Assembly (NCBI GenBank): GCA_920105625.2
Contig: OV050033.1
Location: 125,611,821-125,675,820 of the forward strand
Source of the DNA: Clusia tigrina
Taxonomy: Eukaryota; Arthropoda; Insecta; Diptera; Clusiidae
Direction: 5' to 3'
Length of the DNA stretch: 64,000 nt
Part shown: in pieces, positions 23,801 to 35,693 of the stretch
Numbering within the stretch: position 1 is the stretch's first letter
Layout of the letters: each line of letters begins with the position of its first letter
Notes under the pieces: generated by a model
What the model was told of the DNA's origin: nothing
Seen by the model: the letters and a program-made list of their open reading frames with translations, nothing else
Databases searched by the model: none
Program-made: the position numbers and the translations under genes

Positions 23801-26800
23801 TTCTTAAGCAGGTGATTGAGGACGTAACGCAACAGGTGGAAGAGATACTGGAAGCTGCTGGGAAGAAAGTGGAGGAAGTGACGACGAAAAGCCAGGAAGT
23901 TGAGGAAGAAAAGAAACCAGATATCGGTACTCCAGACACATTTGCAAAAGTTTCAGATGAAATCAGCAAAGATGTCCAAGAACTGACTTCCAAAGCATCC
24001 TTGGATTTAAGCAGTTTTAGCACAGAGTTACGTGAAACTCATATCACCACAATAGACTCTCCTGATTTTAAAGTAACTATTTGTGATAGAGATGACTCAA
24101 TACTCCATGACATTAAAGAAGAAGATGAGGAGCACCGTTTCTCTCCACCAACCGAGAAAGGTAGTATTTTAGATCAACAAATTACACGTCCTGTTTCACC
24201 GCGGGAAGAAGAAGTTGCCAAAATCGTTGCAGATGTAGCAAAGGTACTTAAATCCGAGAAGGATATAACTGAAATAATTCCAGATTTCGATGAAAAGCAA
24301 CTGGAAAACAAATTAAAGGCCGATGATGAGCAAGACGCAACAACTGTCCAAAGAATGTTAGTTACTGCAAGCAGCGAAGATGGTGGCGAAGAAATCGAAA
24401 TATGTCCAAAAGGAACTATAGTTTTTACACCAACATCCACTCCAGAAATTTTATCAGAGAGGGTCTCACCAACAAAGGAATTGATATTAGATGAAAAGAT
24501 TTTGCGTGGAACTGACATTAAAGCTGATGCGGAGTCCGAGAAGTCTTCCCCCGATCTAAAGTCTGGACCAATATCTATTGAGGAAAAGGACAAAATAGAA
24601 GAATCTGAAAAAATGCAAATGAAAGAAGCTTATACTAAATTTGAGTCATCTCCCAAACCATCTGAGCGGAAGGGATCGAGTTCAAGTATTGAAATTGATC
24701 TGAGGCGCGGATCAGCAATAAGTGTGGTCAGTGAAAAAGATCTAACCCGAGATGAAAGCACATACGATGAAAGACCAGATTCCGCTGCAAGCCAGGACCT
24801 TAGTAAGATGTCACGTCCAGACTCTGTTTCAAGCCAAATAGAGGAGATCGACATCACTCCCCAAAAACAATCATTTTCTTCGGAGAGTAAGAAAGATGAA
24901 AAATCTCCAACTCCACCAAAAGATACCTCGCAGTCAGAATCGGCTACTAGTCACGAAAAAGAAGAAGGCAAATCTGAATCAAGACGAGAATCAATGATCT
25001 CCACTGCTGAGAGTAACAAAGACGACAAATCTCCAACTCAACCCAAGGAAGTCTCTCGGCCAGCATCAGTCGCTAGTCACATTGGTGCAAAGGAGGAGAA
25101 AGAAGTAGAATCGAGACGAGAATCAGTCCTCTCTACTGCTGAAAGTAAAAAGGATGACAAATCTCCAACTCCATCAAAAGAAGTTTCCCGACCAGAATCC
25201 GTAGCCAGCCACATTTATGAGAAAGAAGAAGAGAAGCCAGAATCCAGGCGTGAATCAGTTGTATCCACTGCTGAGAGTAAGAAAGATGAAAAATCTCCAA
25301 CTCCACCCAAGGAAGTCTCTCGGCCAGCATCAGTCGCAAGCCACATTAGTGCTAAGGAGGAGAAAGAAGTAGAATCGAGACGAGAATCAGTCCTCTCTAC
25401 TGCTGAAAGTAAAAAGGATGACAAATCTCCAACTCCATCAAAAGAAGTTTCCCGACGAGAATCTGCAACCAGCCATATTGGTGAGAAAGAAGAAGAGACA
25501 GGAGATGCCAGGCGTGAATCAGCTGTATCCACTGCTGATAGTAAGAAAGACGAAAAATCTCCAACTCCATCCAAAGAAGTTTCCCGTCCAGATTCAGTTG
25601 CTAGTCACATTAGTGGAGAGGAGGAGAAAGAAGTAGAATCATGGCGTGAATCAGTCCTGTCGACTGCAGAAAGTAAAAAGGATGACAAATCTCCAACTCC
25701 ATCAAAAGAAGTTTCCCGACCAGAATCCGTAACTAGCCATATTGGAAAAACAGAAGAAGAGAAAGCAGAATCCAGGCGTGAATCAATTGTATCCACTGCT
25801 GAGAGTAAGAAAGATGAAAAATTGGCAACTCCACCTAAAGAAGTTTCTCGACCAGAATCAGTTGCTAGTCACATTAGTGCAAAGGAGGAGAAAGAAGTAG
25901 AATCAAGACGTGAATCAGTCCTCTCCACTGCTGAAAGTAAAAAGGATGACAAATTGCTAACTCCATCAAAAGAAGATTCCCGACCAGAATCCGCAACCAG
26001 CCACATTGGTGATACAGTAGAAGAGAAACTAGAATCCAGACGTGAATCTGTCGTTTCCACTACAGAGAGTAAGAAAGACGAAAAATCTCCAACTCCACCC
26101 AAAGAAGTTTCTCGTCCAGAATCAGTTGCTAGTCATATTAGTGCTAAGGAGGAAAAAGAAGTAGAATCGAGACGTGAATCAGTCCTCTCTACTGCTGAAA
26201 GTAAAAAGGATGACAAATCTCCAACTCCATCAAAAGAAGTTTCCCGACGAGAATCTGCAACCAGCCATATTGGTGAGAAAGAAGAAGAGACAGGAGATGC
26301 CAGGCGTGAATCAGCTGTATCCACTGCTGATAGTAAGAAAGACGAAAAATCTCCAACTCCATCCAAAGAAGTTTCCCGGCCAGATTCAGTTGCTAGTCAC
26401 ATTAGTGGAGAGGAGGAGAAAGAAGTAGAATCAAGGCGTGAATCAGTCCTGTCGACTGCAGAAAGTAAAAAGGATGACAAATCTCCAACTCCATCAAAAG
26501 AAGTTTCCCGACCAGAATCCGTAACTAGCCATATTGGAGAAACAGAAGAAGAGAAAGCAGAATCCAGGCGTGAATCAATTGTATCCACTGCTGAGAGTAA
26601 AAAAGATGAAAAATTGGCAACTCCACCTAAAGAAGTTTCTCGACCAGAATCAGTTGCTTGTCACATTAGTGCAAAGGAGGAGAAACAAGTAGAATCAAGA
26701 CGTGAATCAGTCCTCTCCACTGCTGAAAGTAAAAAGGATGACAAATCGCTAACTCCATCAAAAGAAGATTCCCGACCAGAATCCGCAACCAGCCACATTG

Positions 26801-29800
26801 GTGATACAGTAGAAGAGAAACTAGAATCCAGACGTGAATCTGTCGTTTCCACTGCAGAGAGTAAGAAAACCGAAAAATCTCCAACTCCACCCAAAGAAGT
26901 TTCTCGTCCAGAATCAGTTGCTAGTCACATTAGTGCTCAGGAGGAGAAAGAAGTAGAATCGAGACGTGAATCAGTCCTCTCTACTGCTGCAAGTAAAAAA
27001 GGTGACAAATCTCCAACTCCATCAAAAGAAGTTTCCCGACGAGAATCTGCAACCAGCCATATTGGTGAGAAAGAAGAAGAGACAGGAGATGCCTGGCGTG
27101 AATCAGTCGATTCCACTACTGATAGTAAGAAAGACAAAAAATCTCCAACTCCACCCAAAGAAGTTTCTCGTCCAGAATCAGTTGCTAGTCACATTAGTGC
27201 TAAGGAGGAGAAAGAAGTAGAATCGAGACGTGAATCAGTCCTCTCTACTGCTGAAAGTAAAAAGGATGACAAATCTCCAACTCCATCAAAAGAAGTTTCC
27301 CGACCAGAATCCGTAACTAGCCATATTGGGGAAACAGAAGAAGAGAAAGCAGAATCCAGGCGTGAATCAGTCGTTTCCACAGCAGAGAGTAAGAAAGGCG
27401 AAAAATCTCCAACTCCACCCAAAGAAGTTTCTCGTCCAGAATCAGTTGCTAGTCACATTAGTGCTCAGGAGGAGAAAGAAGTAGAAACGAGACGTGAATC
27501 AGTCCTCTCTACTGCTGAAAGTAAAAAAGGTGACAAATCTCCAACTCCATCAAAAGAAGTTTCCCGACGAGAATCTGCAACCAGCCATATTGGTGAGAAA
27601 GAAGAAGAGACAGGAGATGCCTGGCGTGAATCAGTCGATTCCACTACTGATAGTAAGAAAGACGAAAAATCTCCAACTCCACCCAAAGAAGTTTCTCGTC
27701 CAGAATCAGTTGCTAGTCACATTAGTGCTAAGGAGGAGAAAGAAGTAGAATCGAGACGTGAATCAGTCCTCTCTACTGCTGAAAGTAAAAGGGATGACAA
27801 ATCTCCAACTCCATCATCAAAAGAAGCTTCCCGACCAGAATCCGTAACTAGCCATATTGGAGAAACAGAAGAGGAGAAAGCAGAATCCAGGCGTGAATCA
27901 GTTGTATCCACTGCTGAGAGTAAGAAGGATGAAAAATTGGCAACTCCACCTAAAGAAGTTTCTCGACCAGAATCAGTTGCTAGTCACATTAGTGCAAAGG
28001 AGGAGAAAGAAATAGAATCGAGACGTGAATCAGTCCTCTCCACTGCTGAAAGTAAAAAGGATGACAAATCTCCAACTCCACCAAAAGAAGCTTCCCGGCC
28101 AGAATCCGCAACCAGCCATATTGGCGAGACAGAAGAAGAGAAAACAGATACCAGGCGTGAATCAGTTGTACCCACTGCTGACATTAAGAAAGACGGAAAA
28201 TCGCCAAGTCCACCCAAAGAAGATTCTCGACCAGAATCAGTCGCTAGTCACAGTAGTGCAAAGGAGGAGAAAGAAGTAGAATCGAGACGTGAATCAGTCA
28301 TCCCCACTGCTGAAAGCAAAAAGGATGACAAATCTCCAACTCCATCATCAAAAGAACCTTCCCGACCAGAATCCGTAACTAGCCATATTGGAGAAACAGA
28401 AGAGGAGAAAGCAGAATCCAGGCGAGAATCAATTGTATCCTCTGCTGAGAGTAAGAAGGATGAAAAATTGGCAACTCCACCTAAAGAAGTTTCTCGACCA
28501 GAATCAGTTGCTAGTCACATTTGTGCAAAGGAGGAGAAAGAAGTTGAATCCAGATGTGAATCAATTCCGGCAACTGCGGAAAGCAAAAAGGATGACAAAT
28601 CTCCAACTGCACCAAAAGAAGCTTCTCGACCAGAATCCGTAGCCAGCTACAATGGTGAAACAGAAGAAGAGAAACCAGAATCCAGACGTGAATCAGTCGT
28701 TTCCACTACAGAGAGTAAGAAAGACGAAAAATCTCCAACTCCACCAAAAGAAATTTCTCGACCAGAATCAGTTGCTAGTCACATTAGTGCAAAGGAGGAG
28801 AAAGAAGTAGAATCAAGACGTGAATCAGTCCTCTCTACTGCAGAGAGTAAGAAAGACGAAAAATCTCAAACTCAACCCAAAGAAGTTTCTCGACCAGAAT
28901 CTGTGTCCAGTCACATTAGTGCAAAGGAGGAGAAGGAAGTAGAATCGAGACGTGAATCAGTTCTATCCACTGCTGAAAGTAAGAAGGACGACAAATCTCC
29001 AACTCCACCAAAAGAAGTTTCCCGGCCAGAATCCGCAACCAGCCACATTGGTGAAACAGAAGAAGAGAAACCAGAATCCAGACGTGAATCAGTCGTTTCC
29101 ACTGCAGAGAGTAAGAAAGACGAAAAATCTCCAACTATACCCAAAGAAGTTTCTCGACCAGAATCAGTGTCCAGTCACTTTAGTGTAAAGGAGGAGAAAG
29201 AAGTAGAATCCAGACGTGAATCAATTCTGACAACTGCTGAAAGCAAAAAGGGTGACAAATCTCCAACCCCACCAAAAGAAGCTTCTCGACCAGAATCCGT
29301 AGCCAGCTACATTGGTGAAACAGAAGGAGAGAAAGCAGAATCTAGGCGTGAATCAGTTGTATCCACTGCAGAGAATAAGAAAGACGAAAAATCAGAAACT
29401 CCTCCCAAAGAATTTTCTAGACCAGAATCAGTCGCTAGTCACATTAGTCCAAAGGAGGAGAAAGAAGTAGAATCGAGGCGTGAATCAGTCCTATCCACTG
29501 CTGAAAATAAGGATGACAAATCTCCAACTCCACCAAGAGAAGCTTCCAGACCAGAATCAGAAAAAAAAGAAGATCAAGCCGAATCCAGACGTCAATCAAT
29601 TGTTTCCACTGGTGAGAGTAAAAAAGACGAAAAATCTCCAATTTCACCCAAAGAAATTTCTCGACCAGAATCAGTTGCTAGTCACATAAGTGTAAAGGAG
29701 GAGAAAGAAGTTGAATCCAGACGTGAATCAATTCTGTCAACTGCAGAAAGCAAAAGGGATAGCAAATCTCCAACTCCATCAAAGGAAGATTCCCGACCAG

Positions 29801-32800
29801 AATCAGTCGCTAGTCACATTAGTGCAAAGGAGGAGAAAGAAGCAGAATCAAGACGTGAATCAGTCCTATCCACTGCTGAAAGTAAGAAGGACGACAAATC
29901 TCCAACTGCACCAAAAGAAGTTTCCCAGCCACAATCCGCAACCAGCCAAATTGGTGATACAGTAGAAGAGAAACCAGAATCCAGACGTGAATCAGTCGTT
30001 TCCACTGCAGAGAGTAAGAAAGACGAAAAATCTCCAACTCAACCCAAAGAAGCTTCTCGACCAGAATCAGTCGCTAGTCACATTAGTGCAAAGGAGGTGA
30101 ATGAAGCAGAATCCAGACATGAAGCAGTCCTCTCAACTGCTACTGATAAGAAGGATGACAAACCGCCCAGTGCACCGAAAGAACTTTCTCGACCAGAATC
30201 CCTTTCCATCTACGTCAGTGATAAAAAAGAAGAAAAAGTTGAGCCTAGACGCGAATCAGTTCTATCACCTGCTGAAAGTGGGAAGGACGCCAAGTCGCCT
30301 ATTGCAACAAAAGCGTCTCCCACACCAGAATCGGTTTGCAGGGATGTTAGTGAGAAAGAAGGAGATAAAGCAGAAGCAAGGCGTGAATCAGTTTTATCAA
30401 ATGCTGAAAGTAAAATGGATGAGAAATATCCATATTCACCAAAAGAAATTTCTCGACCAAAATCAGTTGCCAGTCATATTAGTACAAAAGAGGAGAAAGA
30501 AGTAGAATCGAGACGTGAATCAGTCGTTTCCACTGCGGAGAGTAAGAAAGACGAAAAATCTCCAACTCCACCTAAAGTAGTTTCTCGGCCGGAATCAGTC
30601 GCTAGTTGCATTAGTGCAAAAGAGGAAAAAGAAGTTGAATCCAGACGTGAATCAATGTTGTCAACTTCTGAAAGTAAGAAGGATGACAAAACACCCAAAG
30701 AACTTTCTCGACCAGAATCCGTAAGTATCCATGTTACTGAGAAGAAAGAATATAGAGCGGAATCAAAACGTGAATCAATCATATCAACTACCGAGGGTAA
30801 AAAGGATGACATATTGCCAACTACACCAAAAGAACCTTCTCGACCAACATCGGTTAGCAGCCATTTTAGTGAGAAAGAAGAAGAAAAAATTGAATCTAGA
30901 CGTGAATCGGTTCTTTCAACCACTGAAAGTAAGATAGATGACAAATCGTCGTCTGCAACAAAAGAATCTTCGGGACCAGATTCAGTAACTAGCCACGTAT
31001 CGAAGAAGGGGGAAGCTAAAGTAGAATTGAGACATGATTCAGTCCTATCTACTGCTGATAGTCAGAAGGACCCCAAAGTACCAACGCCACTAACATCTCC
31101 TAAAGATATTTCCGGACCGGACTCTGGTTCCGATGATAAGGCAGAATCTTTAAGTGATTCGGTCACTTCAACTATTGAGTCAACGGTAATTATCGCCAAG
31201 TCGCAAGAGTCCCATGTAAGTGATTCTTTAAGTACTGCCGTTAAAATTGAGAAGTGTGCAGATTCTACCAGTTTACTATCAGAAAAAATTAGTAGCACGA
31301 CAATGTCTGGTAGTGATCACGATATGTCGGAAAATCTCTTGAAAAGCGTTAAAACAGAAATGACTTCAGTAATAGAGGATTCGATATCAAAATCGTGTCA
31401 AGAAGAGACCTCATTCAGCATTGAAAAACCCGAAGTAAAAACTTCCATTTTCAGTATTGAATGTGTAACAAAAGTTGTTGATGATGCTAAAGAAAGTTTA
31501 AGTAAAGTTGAGAAAGTTGTGTCCACGAAGGAAGTTTCCACATCCGAAAAAGAAACGCAAGAGAGTGTTACTTCCATCGAATCTCGTAGAACATCGGATC
31601 TGCTTACTTCAATGCAAGATGCATCGAGACGAGAGTCAATCTTAAGTCAATCTAGCGAAAGCCGCCATGTACATAGTGATCACGAAGATGACGACGATCA
31701 TGAAATGTTCTTGAATATGAAGGACGGGCGATCCAAATCGATCTCTACGATTATGATGACCAGTATATATAAGCCAGCTGAAGAATTAGAGACAATAGAA
31801 ACCCTTGAAGAGGAAGCAGAAGAGCACGAAGAATCTATGGTGAAAACTAAGGCAACTACATCAACAAAGACAATATCAATTCATGAATCTTCCCAAAAAT
31901 CCATTATTGATGCTGAAGTGAAATCTAAAATGTCGACTCAGGTAGAAACTTTAACTTTAGCACAGTCACTCGATACCGAGGCTACCGATCGCAAAACGCC
32001 ACCAACAGCGCCTGTTAGTCCAGGCGTTAGACCTACTTTAAGCACAGTTGGTAGCATTGTCTCCGGATCAGGAACTGCATTGGTCACCACAACAACTAGC
32101 GAGACAGGCGGTAGCACCGCAACTTCTGTCTGCGGTCCTCTTTCACCTAAAGACATAAGTGGTAAGTCAAGTCCTGGTGCAGTCACATCTGAGAGTCAAT
32201 CTATTCCTACCCCTGTGGGACGTGAATCTCTTACAGATACCCCCGAATCGTCTCCAAAACCTACTTCACCGTTTCCACGTGTCACTAAAGAAGATCTCAA
32301 AATGGCGACATCAGCGGCTGATGAAAGTTCGAGTGACGTTATTACCAGCGAATTCACAGGCGAGCCATTACCCGATTTGCACGAATTGCGAGGGCTAGAA
32401 AAAACCACCGCACTGAGTGGAAGCACTGAAAAAGTTATAACTACTACAATAACAACCGTCACCAAAGTAATCTCAGCTGATGGCAAGGAAATAGTCACGG
32501 AGGAGAAAACTATAACCACTACGGACACTTCTGAGCCAGACGGTGAAAAAGTCACCGTGACAACTACCCGCACAACCAGCGAGAGTGAGAAGAGTGATCT
32601 CATTCTACCGAAAGAGATAACTATGCTTCGCGGTACACAACGCTCTTCAACACCAGGCAGTGATGATGAACGCATGGCGGCAGCATATATGAGTGACGAC
32701 GATATTCCGGGATCACCACGCAGCATCGCTTCTTCGCATGGGGCCACCTATGACCTGCAGCGCTCAAGTTCCGGAATCAGTAAACGTTCCGATTTGGAAA

Positions 32801-34447
32801 TCGACGACAGCCAAGATGATATGCCACCCCAATATGGCAGTGAAGAACACTCGGCGGCACGCACCATCTTTTCGCACAAATTCGCCGATCCAATGAGCAC
32901 CTCATTTTATGGCGCACTACCTGACAGCTTCGACACGAAATCATCCGCACCCATACCAATACAAACTACCACAATACGTACCGCTACTACGCGTCAGTTT
33001 ACCGATTCGCCCATCAGTCAGTCATCTGGCAGTATGGAGAGCACCAGCCAGATCATCAGCGGTAGCGGTCCAGATGCGAAATTCCTCGACGAGGCTGACC
33101 TCGACTTTGAGAAAGCTTTAAAAGAACACGTCCAAGTGCGCGGTGCCGAGGTAATGTCTTCCGTTACAGCAAAATACTCTTATTCACCGTCGAAAGCCGA
33201 AGAAGTGGAACAAATTGTGGCTAGCGATGAAAAGCCGAAATTCCCCTTAAGTGATGTGCAAAAATTGAAGTCCAGCGAGAGTGCCATCTCAACTACCACC
33301 TTCGAGAGCAGCACTGATGCGAAGTCTAGTAAAACCAGCACCACAACAACTACAACCACTGCAGCAGGCGGAGTTACAACTACGGAAACTACTTCGACTG
33401 CTAGCAGTAGTACAAAATCCAAGGATCCCCTCAAGGAATGGGGCAAACCATTGGGCCTACCATCACCTGCCCCAATATCAAACGATAATGATGTACGCAC
33501 CACACCGAAAAAGGAGCGACGTCTGGTGGCCACAAAGACTCGTTTAAATAACGAGAAAAATCTACGCAAACGTTCCGAATCACCCAGCAAGGCAAAGAGA
33601 CCCGCACCAGTCTATGTGGATCTCACCTATGTACCGCACAATGGCAACTCCTACTATGCACATGTAGAATTCTTTAAGCGGGTACGAGCGCGTTATTATG
33701 TCTTCTCCGGCACAGAGCCCAGCCGCCAAGTATACGATGCCCTTCTCGAGGCGAAACAAAGTTGGGAAGACAAAGATTTAGGTAAGAATAAGAGGGGTCT
33801 ATGGAATTGATTCAATAATGGTGTCAATCCAATGGATGCATCGATGCTGACAGGACAACGGAGATAAATTCTTCGGAAGAATATCAGGACTGTTCTTATC
33901 ATCCGAGAGTGAACGAGGTTGTTAATATACAAAATTGTTTAAGTTTCCTATAAGAACTCCTGAGTCCACGACCGTTGACTGAAATGTTCACATTTGGCAA
34001 GTCAGGTTTCCTACATCATAAATCTTTTCATATTCTGTGAACACCTTCTCTCGACGTTTCCATTGGGTTGATATCAGTCACGAACGCTCTTAGAGGTTAT
34101 TCTACCAGCTTCAAAGGAGACATTGGATTCCATATGATGAGAAATCGTCTTCCAAGAAATTTCTCTTGAGGAATCTCTTGAGACAAGACATATATATAGT
34201 ACTCAGAGCACAGACATCCATTGTAGTATATTTTGCTTTGAGAATTACTAATTTAATTCAAATCTTCTCTTCCACAGAGGTCACCATCATCCCAACATAC
34301 GACACGGATGTGCTGGGCTACTGGGTGGCTGAGAACGAAGAACTGTTAGCCAAATATCATATCGATCTCTCGCCATCAGCATCGCGTTGCACAATTAATC
34401 TACAGGATCACGAGACATCTTGCTCTGCTTACCGTCTAGAATTCTAG
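15042..34447 (+). CDS. futsch: Futsch, MAP1B-type giant microtubule-associated protein (5' end outside window)
   Basis: Neuronal microtubule-binding protein that stabilises axonal and synaptic microtubules; homologue of vertebrate MAP1A/B. Exons read as 15042-15214, 16646-16868, 16926-17084, 17144-33781 and 34278-34447 (stop TAG 34445-34447). Every junction is GT..AG and keeps frame: donors GTGAGT, GTAAAT, GTAAGT, GTAAGA. The first visible exon opens with the last two bases of a Gly codon, so at least one upstream exon is missing; visible product is 5,786 aa. Order: conserved N-terminal MAP1 domain with a metallo-beta-lactamase-like fold (e.g. VDGGFNRKACFWDFARHLDR), poly-Ala run, basic Ser/Pro/Lys region, acidic helical region, 51-aa repeats, a helix-rich segment, 47 repeats of 44 aa, a Ser/Thr-rich region, and the C-terminal light-chain domain ending SCSAYRLEF. 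Identification rests on N- and C-terminal identity to Drosophila Futsch as I remember it. Repeat length differs from Drosophila. Retention of the last intron would end the protein before the light-chain terminus. Confidence 0.97.
15465..16300. repeat. futsch: ATCGATAA-rich cluster in futsch intron
   Basis: Fourteen ATCGAT palindromes in about 830 bp, most as TATCGATAAA or CATCGATAAA, inside the intron 15215-16645. Part of it is a ~150-bp tandem duplication (GTTTGCTTCTATTATCGATA near 16118 and its copy near 16269). TATCGATA is the DREF site and clustered CGATA the BEAF-32 site in Drosophila, so a chromatin role is possible but inferred. Confidence 0.8.
17965..17994 (+). repeat. futsch: Coding GCT/GCC run, ten alanines in Futsch
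   Basis: Ten consecutive Ala codons, the first seven of them pure GCT. This is a trinucleotide tract inside the giant exon and so a likely site of length variation. As I remember it, Drosophila Futsch has an Ala run at the same place. Confidence 0.9.
18280..18800 (+). other. futsch: Futsch basic Ser/Pro/Lys region, probable microtubule contact
   Basis: The encoded segment is rich in Lys, Arg, Ser and Pro, with motifs such as KPPKSMDRR, KSSPSSTPAKSAKEANNRK and SPSKRAPGSPVKSAKPK. Strongly basic, proline-flanked segments of this kind bind the acidic surface of microtubules in MAPs. The microtubule-binding role is inferred from composition, not shown by the sequence. Confidence 0.55.
20570..22080 (+). 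repeat. futsch: Futsch repeat block A: 153-bp (51-aa) coding tandem repeat
   Basis: The motif GTTTCC(A/C)AAGAA starts at 20659, 20812, 20965, 21127, 21280, 21433, 21586, 21739 and 21850. The spacing is 153 bp, except one 162-bp unit and one 111-bp unit that lost 42 bp. The unit reads roughly SPAVSKESSRPESVAES, then VKDETGKVESRRES, then TEPKKESPTVAEGVKDEKT. Each unit carries one SRRES basophilic-kinase type site and one ESPT or TSPA proline-directed type site. Flanking units are more divergent. Confidence 0.92.
22560..24060 (+). other. futsch: Futsch helix-rich segment between repeat blocks
   Basis: Roughly 500 residues built from imperfect amphipathic motifs such as ISKKVEDVKEFVEDK and VDEAKSTLKDIVDDIK, with regular Val/Ile/Leu spacing among Lys/Glu/Asp. 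This looks like extended helix or coiled coil, unlike the Pro/Ser-rich repeats on either side. I do not recognise a named domain. Confidence 0.6.
24886..31110 (+). repeat. futsch: Futsch repeat block B: 47 units of 132 bp (44 aa) with higher-order structure
   Basis: I counted 47 copies of the RRES-type motif. Two unit types alternate: one reads KKDEKSPTPPKEVSRPESVAS, more exactly KDEKSPTPPKEVSRPESVA followed by SHISAKEEKEVESRRESVL; the other has KDDKSPTPSKEVSRPESVT followed by SHIGETEEEKAESRRESVV. A marker unit with SRRESATSHIGEKEEETGDA begins (CCCGACGAGA) at 25451, 26243, 27035 and 27563, that is 792, 792 and 528 bp apart (6, 6 and 4 units). Compared stretches of the 792-bp copies differ by only a few bases. 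Some units are truncated near 24940 and 29560. Confidence 0.95.
33580..34447 (+). other. futsch: Futsch C-terminal MAP1 light-chain (LC1-like) domain, split by one intron
   Basis: The end of the protein is the conserved MAP1 light-chain domain: VYVDLTYVPHNGNSYYAHVE, then FFKRVRARYYVFSG, and after the intron EVTIIPTYDTDVLGYWVAEN to SCSAYRLEF. In MAP1 proteins this domain binds the heavy chain, microtubules and actin. The intron (33782-34277) interrupts the Glu codon of LEVTII: a G before the donor and AG after the acceptor at 34278. Choosing the next AG (34279) would break the frame. Confidence 0.93.
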
Positions 34448-34696
34448 GCCACGGGGATGTTTGTAGCATTTTCAGAAGAATAATTTTATAAACAAATCAT
34501 TCTAATCAAAACCACATACATAGATATGCATAATATATACAACTATGTATAAATATGTACATTATAAACAAATCACGAAATCTACTGAAAAACTTTATAG
34601 TAACTGAGAGATAACAGCTCAGCGCTTTTGTAGCTTAAACACTTTGCAGTAGCGGCTCTTCAATCATTGGCAGTGTTAGAAAGACACATGGGAAGT

Positions 34697-34747
<51 letters not shown>

Positions 34748-34935
34748 AAGCGAGCGCGAGAGTTGCGTTACAAGCAAAGTTTTAAGCAAGCAAAACGCAC
34801 CTGAACTATACGAATGCCCTTAAAAGTATGCAACACTTACATTCAACTTTTAGCTGGGACAAACACCCAAAAGGAGTTTGTTGATTATGTTGACATTATT
34901 GAAACTGGTCGGCGACCTGCGCTGACAGCAGCTTG

Positions 34936-34966
<31 letters not shown>

Positions 34967-35690
34967 CAACACAAAAGCAAACACAAATGCAAATACAAAT
35001 ACAAACGAAAACACAAATGCAAACGCAACTGCAAATATGGCGGAGTTTTGGTGGACTGCAGCAATATCTGTGGACACCGCTTTGTTTTAATTTGCCGCCT
35101 ATTTGAAGCGAGTGTATTTTTGAACGCCTAAATGCGCGCTAAACTTACACACACACACACATACACACTCTACTTTGATATAGTAATTAATTATGTATTT
35201 GTTAAAATTTAATTACGCACTAACAAAAAAAACTGTTGCAAAATTGAAACAAATTAAAAACAAACGAGCTAAGCAAAAAAAAGAATATATTGAAAAAAAC
35301 CAGAAAATTAAAAGAATTAACAGGAATTATAATTAAAAGAAGACGAGCAAAGAAATGTACTACAAAAAGTATTAAAAAAATATATAATTTAACTTTTGAA
35401 TAGCAACATATACGTGTGTATCCAAGTATATATGTAAGGATGCATACGAGAGTATTATGTATTTATGTGTGTATTGAAAACAAAAACAAAATGTATTTGA
35501 AAAAGCTGCTTGCAAGGCTGCTGTTTTTGTATGATTCGGTTTATTGAAATTTCTGACCGCAAAGGACGAAATGTGGGAATTGAAAATGATAAATGAGAAG
35601 TCGGCAATGAAACAACTGCAAATGAAGGGAATTAAAAATTAAATTTAATTAAATTAAAAAAATTTTCAAATTCTACAGAAAAGTGCGATC
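34448..35690 (+). other. futsch: Region downstream of futsch stop, probable 3' UTR start
   Basis: No coding potential. Contains a GA microsatellite (about 34707-34743), a CA microsatellite (34938-34966), a second CA run near 35149-35165 and A-rich sequence. No canonical AATAAA stands out close to the stop, so the 3' end of futsch cannot be set. Confidence 0.5.
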
Positions 35691-35693
35691 AGT

